The notes under the pieces: model-generated | Seen by the model: only the letters and a program-made list of their open reading frames with translations | The model's database searches: none | Told to the model about the DNA's origin: nothing | Assembly: GCF_002952775.1 (NCBI RefSeq) | Contig: NZ_CP025066.1 | Span: 1,054,001-1,118,000 of the forward strand | DNA length: 64,000 bases | Reading direction: 5' to 3' | Source of the DNA: Halalkaliarchaeum desulfuricum | GTDB taxonomy: Archaea > Halobacteriota > Halobacteria > Halobacteriales > Haloferacaceae | Translations under genes and position numbers: made by a program | Shown here: piece after piece, positions 52,555 to 62,100 of the stretch | Layout of the letters: each line of letters begins with the position of its first letter | Position numbering within the stretch: position 1 is the first letter of the stretch

Positions 52555-53505
52555 GTGTCATACGGAGCCCTGCTGTCGATCGAGACACTGTTCCTCGTGG
52601 CCGGGATCCTCCTCCTGTGGAAGGGGGCCGATCTGCTCGTCACCGGCGCGGGGACGGTCGCGCTCGGGTTCGGCCTCCGCCGGGCGACCGTCGGGGTCAC
52701 CGTCGTCGCGTTCGCGACGACCGCCCCGGAGCTGTTCGTCGCCGTCGTGGGGACGATCACCGCCACGACCGACATCGGCCTGGGGGCGGTGATCGGCTCG
52801 AACATCGCCAACATCGGGCTCGTGTTGGGCCTGGCGGCGCTGATCCGGCCGCTCCCGATCTCCGAGACTGTGCTGCGCCGGCACGTTCCCTTCATGGTGC
52901 TCGCGGCGCTGTTGCTCGTCGTACTGGGCGCGAACGGCCGGATCGGTCGGCTGGACGGGATCGTTCTGCTCGGGGTGCTCGGGGGATTCTCCTACTACAT
53001 CGCCAAACGAGTCCAGGCAGGGGCGGCGTTCTCCCCGAACGCGTTGCCGAACCAGCCCGATCCGACGACCCGTGACTGGGCGTTGGTCGCACTCGGGCTC
53101 GTCCTCCTCGTGCTCGGATCGCGGTGGCTCATCGACGGCGGGCGGGGGATCCTGACGGCGATGGGTTTTAGCGACCTGTTCGTGGGACTGACCGTTCTCG
53201 CGATCGGGACGTCGCTGCCGGAACTCGCCGCGTCACTGGTGTCGGCGTATCGCGACGAGGCGGGATTCAGCATCGGCAACGTCGTGGGGTCGAACATCTA
53301 CAACATCCTCGCGGTGATCGGAATTCTCGCGATTATTACCCCGATCCAGATCTCGCCGGGGGTCCTCACGTTCGAGTTCCCCGCGCTGGTGGCGTTCACG
53401 CTGGTTCTCGTGGCGATGATGTGGCACGGCGAGCGGCTCTCTCGACTCGACGGGGGCGTCCTGCTCGTCGGCTACGTGGCGTTCATCTGGCTGCTGTTGC
53501 CCTGA
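52555..53505 (+). CDS. Na+/Ca2+ exchanger family (CaCA) antiporter
   Basis: A 316-residue protein with two homologous halves of five helices. The alpha repeats are FATTAPELFVAVVGT plus GAVIGSNIANIG in the first half and IGTSLPELAASLVSA plus GNVVGSNIYNILA in the second, carrying the paired acidic ion ligands. It exchanges Na+ for Ca2+, probably exporting calcium. The GTG start at 52555 is used. Confidence 0.9.
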   Translation: MSYGALLSIETLFLVAGILLLWKGADLLVTGAGTVALGFGLRRATVGVTVVAFATTAPELFVAVVGTITATTDIGLGAVIGSNIANIGLVLGLAALIRPLPISETVLRRHVPFMVLAALLLVVLGANGRIGRLDGIVLLGVLGGFSYYIAKRVQAGAAFSPNALPNQPDPTTRDWALVALGLVLLVLGSRWLIDGGRGILTAMGFSDLFVGLTVLAIGTSLPELAASLVSAYRDEAGFSIGNVVGSNIYNILAVIGILAIITPIQISPGVLTFEFPALVAFTLVLVAMMWHGERLSRLDGGVLLVGYVAFIWLLLP

Positions 53506-53551
53506 GAAACCGATTGATTGGCCTGCTCGCCGTGAGGGTTCGCTGTCGTCC

Positions 53552-54979
53552 GTGGCAAACGACGGCTATTCAACGACGGATCCCGCAGTGTCCCCCGTGA
53601 TCGGAATCGTCGTCAGCCGGGCCGACCGCGCGTCGGAACACATCGGCGAGCAGCTGCTGTCGCTCGTCGACTGGGATCGTCTAACCGACGATTCCCGCCG
53701 CGACGCCGACGGCGGGGGCGTCTACTACCGCCGTCCCGGATTCGAGCTGCGCACCTTCGACGAGCTGCACATCGACATGACCGACCCGTCGCCCGCGTTC
53801 GGGACGGACCGCCGATCGCCCGAGGCGATCGCGTTCGTCTCCCGTCACTCGGGCGAGACGGGACCCCTTCTGACCGCCCACTTCACCGGCAACTTCGGGG
53901 GCGTGGAGTTCGGCGGAAGGGAGGGCGATCTCGCCCGAACCGCGCCGGCGATTCAAAAGCGGCTGGTGCGGGCGTTCGACCAGCACGCCCCCGACGGCTA
54001 CGACGTCGGGATCGAATGCACCCACCACGGGCCGACTGCGATCGACCTCCCCTCGCTGTTCGTCGAACTGGGGAGCGGCGAGCCGGAGTGGAACGACCCG
54101 GACGGCGCCGCGGCGGTCGCCCGGTCGGTACTGGAACTCGTCGACGACCAGGGAACGCCGACACCCCCCGATCTCCTCGGTCCGGACGGCCGTCCAAGAC
54201 AGCTCGTCGGCTTCGGCGGCGGTCATTACGCCCCGCGGTTCGAACGGATCGTGAGGGAGACCGACTGGGCCGTCGGCCACGTCGGATCCGACTGGCAGCT
54301 CGACGAGCTCGGTGCGCCGGCCGCGAGCGAAGAGGTACTGGAGGACGCCTTCGAAGCGAGCCGGGCCGAACACGCCCTGATCGAGGGAACGAAGCCGCAG
54401 TTGGTCGAGACCGTCGAACAGCTCGGCTACCGGGTCGTGACCGAAACCTGGCTTCGCGAGGTCGGGGACCGCCCGCTCGCGATGGTCGGTCGGCTCGAGG
54501 ACGAACTCGCGACGGTCGAGGAGGGACTCCGGTTCGGTGCCGTGCAGCCGACGGACGGGGTGAGGAACTTCGAAACCGCGCCGCTACCTGCCGAACTGCT
54601 GGCGGAGGCACAGGGAATCGACGCCGACGCCGCCCGGGAGGCAGTCGAGACGCACGCCGTCGCGTTCGAGACCGAACAGGCCGGAACCCGAGCGGCCGGC
54701 CGTGCCGCGTTCGCGGACGCTTCCGACAGGGACGCGCTCGTCGACGCCCTCGCGGCGGTGCTCCGCCGACAGTACGAGGAGGTCACTCGCGAGGACGGCG
54801 ATGTCGTCGCCCGAACGGAGGGATTCGACCCGGAACGCGCGGTGGAACTCGGCGTCCCCGAAGGACCCGCGTTCGGGAAACTGTCCGCCGGGCAGCCGGT
54901 CACCGTCGACGGCGAGACGATAGAGCCCGGCGAGGTCACCACAGAGCGTGTCGAGCGGTTCCCGGTCGAACAGGGCTGA
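53552..54979 (+). CDS. dtdA: Archaeal D-aminoacyl-tRNA deacylase
   Basis: A 475-residue zinc-dependent deacylase (DTD2/DtdA family), GTG start. It removes D-amino acids from tRNA. Typical stretches are FVSRHSGETGPLLTAHFTGN, ECTHHGPTAIDLPSLFVELG and GFGGGHYAPRF, which hold the His ligands. A C-terminal extension (from about 290) is common in haloarchaeal forms and includes GAVQPTDGVRN. It lies 2.1 kb from alaX, another tRNA proofreading gene. Confidence 0.88.
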   Translation: MANDGYSTTDPAVSPVIGIVVSRADRASEHIGEQLLSLVDWDRLTDDSRRDADGGGVYYRRPGFELRTFDELHIDMTDPSPAFGTDRRSPEAIAFVSRHSGETGPLLTAHFTGNFGGVEFGGREGDLARTAPAIQKRLVRAFDQHAPDGYDVGIECTHHGPTAIDLPSLFVELGSGEPEWNDPDGAAAVARSVLELVDDQGTPTPPDLLGPDGRPRQLVGFGGGHYAPRFERIVRETDWAVGHVGSDWQLDELGAPAASEEVLEDAFEASRAEHALIEGTKPQLVETVEQLGYRVVTETWLREVGDRPLAMVGRLEDELATVEEGLRFGAVQPTDGVRNFETAPLPAELLAEAQGIDADAAREAVETHAVAFETEQAGTRAAGRAAFADASDRDALVDALAAVLRRQYEEVTREDGDVVARTEGFDPERAVELGVPEGPAFGKLSAGQPVTVDGETIEPGEVTTERVERFPVEQG

Positions 54980-55046
54980 GCCGTCCGAGGCTGCGTGTTC
55001 TGCACCATCCCGGGGCTGCGTGTTCGGCGTCTGCGGGGACGGCTCA
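54977..55046. terminator. Inverted repeat holding both stop codons of dtdA and the GST gene
   Basis: TGAGCCGTCC (54977-54986) is the perfect inverted match of GGACGGCTCA (55037-55046), with a 50-nt loop. The arms begin exactly with the stop codon of dtdA on one strand and that of the GST gene on the other. The loop holds two copies of GGCTGCGTGTTC. Confidence 0.6.
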
Positions 55047-56060
55047 CTCCGCTGTGATCGGCTCCGGCGGGCGGCCGGGTAGTTCGTCCCGGCCGTGTGG
55101 TGCCGTGAAGTCCAGGTCTGGCCCGCGGGCGACGATTCCCGAGGGAGTCACGTCCGGATGGGTCGTGTAGTAGTGCTCCTTGATGTGGCCCATCCGGACA
55201 GTGTCCGCGACTCCGGCGGTTTGATACACGTCGCGGAGGTACGGCCAGAGGTTCTCGTACTCGTGGATGTGCCGGACGTTACACATGAAGTGCGTGTGGT
55301 ACACCTGATCGAATCTGACGAGCGTGGTGAACAGGCAGATGTCGGCCTCGGTGAGGCGGTCGCCGGCGAGATACCGGTTCTCTCCGAGGTGTTCGTCCCA
55401 GTGGTCGAGGGCGCCGAACAGCTCGTCGATCGCCTCGTCGTACGGCTCCTGCTCGCTCGCGAACCCGGCGCGGTAGACCCCGTTGTTGATCGGCTCGTAG
55501 ATCTCGGTGACGATGCGGTCGATCTCCTCGCGGCGGTCTGTGGGGGCGAGGTCCGCCCCGTTCCCCAGATCCGCGAACGCAGTCGTGAACTGACGCAGGA
55601 TCTCCCTGGACTCGTTGTTGACGATCGTTTCCTCTGTTGTGTCCCACAGCACTGGCACCGTCACCCGGCAGGACACGTCGGGGTCGGCTTCGACGTACAG
55701 TTCCCGGAGGAACGACGAGTCGTACAGGTCGTCCTCGGTGCACCCGTCCTTTTCGGGAGTGAACTGCCAGCCGTCGTCGCCGCGCCAGGGATCGACCACG
55801 GAGACGCCGATTGCGTCCTCGAGACCCAGAAGCGACCGCGCCAAAAGCGTCCGGTGGGCCCACGGACAGGCGTAAGAGACGTACAGGTGATACCGGCCCG
55901 CTTCGGGCTGGAACCGGTCGTCGGGTTCGGCGTCGACGTGAGCGGGGACGTCGCTGCCGGCGACCCAGTCGCGGAACGTCGTCTGCTGGCGCCGGAACGC
56001 GCCGCCCTCGTCCGTCAGTTGATAGTCGGTCCGCCACTTCCCGTCCACGAGTCGGTTCAT
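55044..56060 (-). CDS. Glutathione S-transferase family protein (Xi class, glutathionyl-hydroquinone reductase type)
   Basis: A 338-residue protein. The thioredoxin-fold N domain has the Xi-class catalytic Cys 65 in YACPWAHR, and the C-terminal all-helical domain includes RYLAGDRLTEADICLFTTLVRFD. The bacterial Xi enzymes remove glutathione from glutathionyl-hydroquinones. Haloarchaea use gamma-glutamylcysteine instead of glutathione, so the thiol partner is unsettled. It is divergent from polB. Confidence 0.85.
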   Translation of the reverse strand: MNRLVDGKWRTDYQLTDEGGAFRRQQTTFRDWVAGSDVPAHVDAEPDDRFQPEAGRYHLYVSYACPWAHRTLLARSLLGLEDAIGVSVVDPWRGDDGWQFTPEKDGCTEDDLYDSSFLRELYVEADPDVSCRVTVPVLWDTTEETIVNNESREILRQFTTAFADLGNGADLAPTDRREEIDRIVTEIYEPINNGVYRAGFASEQEPYDEAIDELFGALDHWDEHLGENRYLAGDRLTEADICLFTTLVRFDQVYHTHFMCNVRHIHEYENLWPYLRDVYQTAGVADTVRMGHIKEHYYTTHPDVTPSGIVARGPDLDFTAPHGRDELPGRPPEPITAE

Positions 56061-56121
56061 TCTTCCATCGGTACGGGTCCACGACACTAAAGGCTTCCAG
56101 CGAGGGCGACGGATCGAAGGC

Positions 56122-56134
56122 TGGACTTTTTACC
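56122..56134 (+). promoter_or_regulatory. Box A promoter of polB
   Basis: GGACTTTTTACCC lies about 27 nt before the ATG at 56156, in the 95-bp gap shared with the divergent GST gene. Confidence 0.5.
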
Positions 56135-56155
56135 CAGTACCGCCGAAGCCCTCCC

Positions 56156-59100
56156 ATGGATCAGACGGGGCTTTCCGACTTCTCTCCGGACGCCGAGGGC
56201 GCGTCCACCGATTCGGCGGCTGACTCGGCGGACGAATCGCCGGGCGAGGAAGGGCGACCCGACGCCGAGGCGATCGCCGTCGCCGGCGACGACACAAACG
56301 TGAGCGACGTCGTCGACCTCGAGGAGGCGCGCTTCCCCGACTCGGAGGGCGTCCTCGAACTGCTGGTTACCCAGATCGATTACACCGTCGAACGGAACGG
56401 GCGTGAGGAGTACCCGGTCGTCCACGTTTTCGGCCGGACCGCGGACAACGAGGCGGAACACGTTCGAGTGCTGGGCGTCGAGCCGTACTTCTACGTACCG
56501 ACAGCCGACCTGGAGGGGGACCTCACGGAATCGTACGACGTCGTCGTGTCGACGCGGGAAACCGACCGCGACGGGGAACCGTTCGAGAGCATCCGTGGGG
56601 AGTCGCTGACGAAAGTCATCACCCGGACGCCCCGGGACGTCGGGAACATCCGGGACGACTTCGAGACCACGTTCGAGGCGGACATTCTCTTTCCCAACCG
56701 GTTCCTGATCGACAACGGAATCTCCGGGGGGATCCGGGTGGAGGAGCGGCGGCTCGAGGACGGCCGGCTCCAGGTCCACGAAGGACACCTCGAACCGGCC
56801 GAGGTCGACGCGGATCTCCGGGTGCACATGATGGACATCGAGGTCGACGACCGCTCGGGGTTCCCCGAGGACGGCGAGGAGCCGATCATCTGTCTGACGA
56901 GCCACGACTCCTACCGCGACGAGTACGTCGCCTGGCTGTTCGACGCCCCCGACGGCGACGCTCCGCTGCCGACGGAACTGGACGGCTACGAACCGCTCCG
57001 CGGCGACGTCGACGTCAGGGTCGAGACGTTCGACGACGAGGAGTCGATGCTGGATGCATATCTCGAGTACATCGACGAGACGGACCCGGACCTCACCTCG
57101 GGCTGGAACCTGGATGACTTCGACGCGCCGTATCTCCTCGATCGTCTCGAACGCCTCGACCCCCACACCGACCGCGATCTCTCGATCGAGCGTCTCTCCC
57201 GGATCGGCGAGGTGTGGCGCTCGGGGTGGGGTGGTCCGGACATCAAGGGTCGGGTCGTCTTCGACCTGCTGTACGCCTACAAGCGCACGCAGTTCACCGA
57301 ACTCGAATCGTACCGGCTCGACGCCGTCGGCGAACTCGAACTCGACATCGGCAAGGAGCGGTACCCCGGCGACATCGGCGACCTCTGGGAGCAGGATCCC
57401 GAGCGACTGCTGGAGTACAACCTCCGTGACGTCGAACTGTGCGTCGAGATCGACCGCAAGCAGGACGTGATCGCCTTCTGGGAGGAGGCGCGCAAGGTCG
57501 TCGGCTGCAAGCTCGAGGACGCCCCCACGCCCGGCGACGCAGTCGACATGTACGTGCTCCACAAGGCGTCCGGGACGTTCGCGCTGCCTTCGAAGGGACA
57601 ACAGGAGTCCGAGGACTTCGAGGGCGGGGCCGTCTTCGAGCCGGTTACGGGCGTCAGAGAGATGGTAACGGTACTAGATTTGAAGTGCTTCAGCGGCGAT
57701 ACGCAGGTACTCACCCCAACCGGCGTCAAAAACATTACGGACATCTCGGAGGGGGACGAGGTCTACTCGCTGAATCCGGAAACCTTCGAGTGCGAGGTGA
57801 CATCCGTTGCCGAGACGCAAGAATATCCGAACCAATTTGGCGAACTCCATCACCTCAGTGGGAACACGCACGATCTGAAGGTCACGGAGAACCACCGGTT
57901 CCTGTACTCGAACGATCGTGGATGGGACGGCCTCGGACCGGACGATTTCCAGTTTGACGCGTACCGGGACATTCCCGAGTACGACCGATACGCGTTCCCC
58001 AACCACATACCGATGGAGGGAGAACAGCCGGAGACGTTCGATTTCTACAGGGAGGTCGATGGGGGTTCTGTCGTCCTGTACGCCAAGGAGGATCTGCGTG
58101 CGGTCCGAAACGCCCTCCCGAAAGAGGTGACCGACGAACTGGACCTGGCTCGCGGCACCGCCGGTTCCCTGGGACTGCAAAAGGTCGGCAAGTACCTGCT
58201 CCCGGTCGAACTGTATCGCGAACACGCCGACGAGATCGACGCGTGCGTGGACGAGGTGTACCTGAAATACGGCCGTGGACACCGTGAAGTCCCGTTACAG
58301 TTCGAGATGGTTGACTGGCTCGAACTGATCGGCTGGTTCGTGGCCGAGGGGAGCATCGACGAGGCGAACGGTCGGCTGACCATCCATCAATCGGCGGGTG
58401 AATCGCGTGACGGGATCGTCGAACTCCTCGATCGGATGGGAATAAACTACAGCGTCGATCAGCGGGGGCTGAACGTCTCGAACCGGTATCTCGTTGAGTG
58501 GTTCCGCGAGAACTGCGGGGTCGGGTTCGCAAACAAACACCTTCCGGAGTGGGTGTTCGATCTCGATGCAGAGCTGCTCGAGGTAGTGCTCGAGACGCTG
58601 GTTGCTGGCGACGGGAGCGTCGCCGATAGCGGCCTGCGGAAGTTCTGGACAAAAAGTGACCAGCTGAAGACGGAGATCGCTCGTATCGCGGTACGGTGTG
58701 GTCACAAACCGACGGTGTCGCATCAGACAGATGGTACGTGGTACGTCTCGATCGGGAAGCGTGGGTCGTTCACGAAGTCGAACGCGACCATCGAGCAACA
58801 CGACGGGAACGTGTACTGTCTCACCGCCGAGGAGAACCACGTCGTGCTTGCGGGACGGAACGGGAACTTCCAGTGGGTCGGGCAGTCGCTGTATCCCATG
58901 TGCATGGTGACGATCAACGCGGGGCCGGAGACGAAGGTCGACCCCGAGGAGTACGATGGAGAGACGTACGTCGCCCCGAACGGCACCCACTTCCGGAAAA
59001 CGCCGGACGGGATGATGCGCGAGATGATCGACGAGTTGCTCACCCAGCGCGAGGAAAAGAAGGCACTGCGCAACGAGCACGACCCCGACAGCGAAGCCTA

Positions 59101-62100
59101 CGAGCAGTACGACCGGCAGCAAGGAGCTGTCAAGGTTATTATGAACTGCTTCACGCCGGACACGGAGGTCCTGACGCCTGCCGGGGTTCAGGGGATCACC
59201 GATCTCGAGGTCGGGGACGAGGTGTACTCGCTGGATCCCGACACGCTCGAGATGGAGGTCAAGGAGGTCGAGGAGACCCACGAGTACCCCGACTATCGGG
59301 GTGAACTCGTCGACATCGAGACCGAGAAGATCGACTTCCGCGTGACACCGAACCACCGGATGCTCGTCCGGAAGAACGAGACGAACGGGATTACCGAAGA
59401 CGGATTTGGGTTCGTCGAGGCCGGAGATCTCGATCGAGCGACGAACTACGAACTCCCCCACGACTGGACCGGGCCGGACGGAGAACGCATCGACAGAGTC
59501 GATCTAACGGAGTTCGTCGACAGAGAATACGAGGTCTGGGTTCGGCCGGAAGTCCATGGCCACACGTTCACCGCAAATCTGGGCTGGACACCCCGACGAG
59601 TCCCGAAAGCCGACGTCGGAGAAACTGGATACGTGTTCGACGCCGACCGGTTCGAAGACCACCGCGGATACATCGAATCCGTTTGCGAGTACAGTTATGT
59701 CCAGACAGAATCTGGTCGGAAGTGGATTCCGCGGACGTACGATGGCGACGACTTCCTCGAATTGGTCGCGTGGTATCTCACCGAGGGGAACGTGTATACG
59801 AGTACTGAGAACGTGTTCGGGGACAACGTCCGGGGATCGGCAACCACTGTGAAGATCGCCCAGGAGGCAGCCACTGACGGCGGAACGCTCGATTCTGTCG
59901 GAGAGGAAGAACCGGAAAGCGAGAGTGCAACTGACGTCACCCCCCAAGGGGATGCAGTTGGCGACGCGATCGACGATGGGTCGACGCACGCGACTATCGG
60001 ACGCCTGCTCGATCGCATGGGGATCGACTACTACGAGGATAACCGGTCCTACCAGTTCACCTCGAAGCTCTTCGGAGACTATTTGAGAGAACACTGTGGG
60101 GCCGGGAGCACCGAAAAGCGGGTTCCGGAGTTCGTCTTCGAGGCGTCAGCCGACCAAAAGCGGCACTTCCTCGAAACCCTCATCGACGGCGACGGGGACA
60201 GACAGCTCGGAAGCTGGCGGTACACCACCGCGAGCGAGCAGCTGCGCGATGACGTCTTTCGGCTGTGTGCACACCTGGGCATCACGGCGAATTATCGACA
60301 GGACGGGTCCGTCTGGCGGATTTACGCCAACGAGGAGGCGAAGAACACCCTCCGAATGCATCGCAGTTCCGACCGGACCGAGGCCAACGACGGCGTCTTC
60401 TGTGTCACCGTCGAGGACAATCACACGCTATTGGCAGGTCGAAACGGGAAGTTTCAGTTCGTTGGGCAGTCGCTATACGGCGTGACTGGGTGGGATCGAT
60501 TCCGACTCTATGACAAGGAAGGCGCTGCCGCCGTAACCGCAACAGGGCGAGAGGTTATCTCCTTCACAGAGGAGGCCGCGAGCGAACTCGATAAGGAGGT
60601 GACCTACGGCGACAGCGTGACCGGAGATCGCCCGGTCGTGGTCCGCGACCCGGACGGTATCGTACGGATACGTCCGATCGAGGAACTGTTCGAGAACGCG
60701 GCTGAAACGACTGCAGCCGACGTCGTCGTGACCGCCGACGGCGGCGTCGTCGGTTCGAACTCGATGAGCAAGGACAGGCGCAGGCTCGAGGGGTGGGAGG
60801 CGTTGTCGCTGTCTGCAGACAGAGGACCCGAGTGGCAGCCGATCCAGCAGGTGATCCGACACGAAACCGACAATCCCGTCGTTACTCTCCAGCACAAGTT
60901 CGGGGAGTCGACAACGACCCGGGACCACTCCTACGTCGTCGAGGAGGACGAGAAACTCGTCGAAGCGACGCCGGACGAAGTCGAGAAACCGCTTCGAATC
61001 CCGGGAGTTCCCGACGTCGAAACGGTAGAAACGATCGACGTCTACGAGGTGTTGAACGGATACACCCGCAAGTACGAGGACGGCCGAAGTGTCGGGAGCG
61101 AGAACGCCGAAACGAAGGTCAAGCGCGTTCACGCCGACGACGAGAAGGTCTGGTTCGGACACAAACACCACGCTGACATCGACAAGGCGATCACGGTGCA
61201 GCGGTACGTCGATCTCGACTCTCCCGACGGGGAGGCGTTGATCCGGCTGCTCGCAGCCTACGTCACGGAAGGCAGTGCTTCGACGATCGAAACCACCGAT
61301 TCGAAGTTCGGGGCGAGCATCGCCGAATCGAGACGGGAGTGGCTGGAAGGATTCAAACGGGATTACGAACGGCTCTTCGACGGTGCAACTGCAGGGATTA
61401 TCGCGTCGGACGCGAGCAGCCAACGAACCATCGCGTACGATACCGATTCCGGTCGGGAAACTGTCACGTACGGTGACGGGACGTACAAACTCCAGATGAT
61501 GAACGAGCTCTCGGCCGTGTTCTTCCGAGAGTTCGCCGGGCAGCGATCTCGGGGGAAACGAATCCCCGGTTTCGTCTTCAATCTTCGGGACGATCTTCAG
61601 GAGTTATTCCTCGAGGTGCTGGTCGAGGGGGACGGATCGCGGTCGTTCCCGCGCTACAGCGAGGAGTACTCCGACCGTAACTTCGATTTCGAGACGACGA
61701 GCCGCGAGTTGGCGGCAGGCCTCTCGACGCTGCTCACGCAACGCAGCGAGAAGCACTCGCTGAAATACCGGAAAGACAAGGGGAGTTACACGGTCCGGAC
61801 GTGTGACTTCTACCGGCGCGGGCGCGATCCGAGCCTCACGGAAACCGAGCACGACGGATACGTGTACGACCTGAGCGTCGCCGAGAACGAGAACTTCGTG
61901 GACGCCGTTGGCGGGATCGTGCTCCACAACACCGACTCGGTGATGCTGGAGCTCGGAGGAGACATCTCCAAGTCCGACGCCATCGAGACCTCCTTCGACA
62001 TCGAAGACCACATCAACGAACGGTACGACGACTTCGCGCTCGAAGAGTTGAACGCCGAGTCCCACCGGTTCGAGATCGAATTCGAGAAACTGTACCGGCG

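Noticed and set aside
55811-56155. N-terminal extension of polB
   Set aside because: It overlaps the GST gene and lies before the box A at 56122-56134; the Arg-rich translation is unlike PolB.
56087-57601. 504-codon antisense frame across the polB exonuclease region
   Set aside because: No known domain, and the sense strand shows the three exonuclease motifs.
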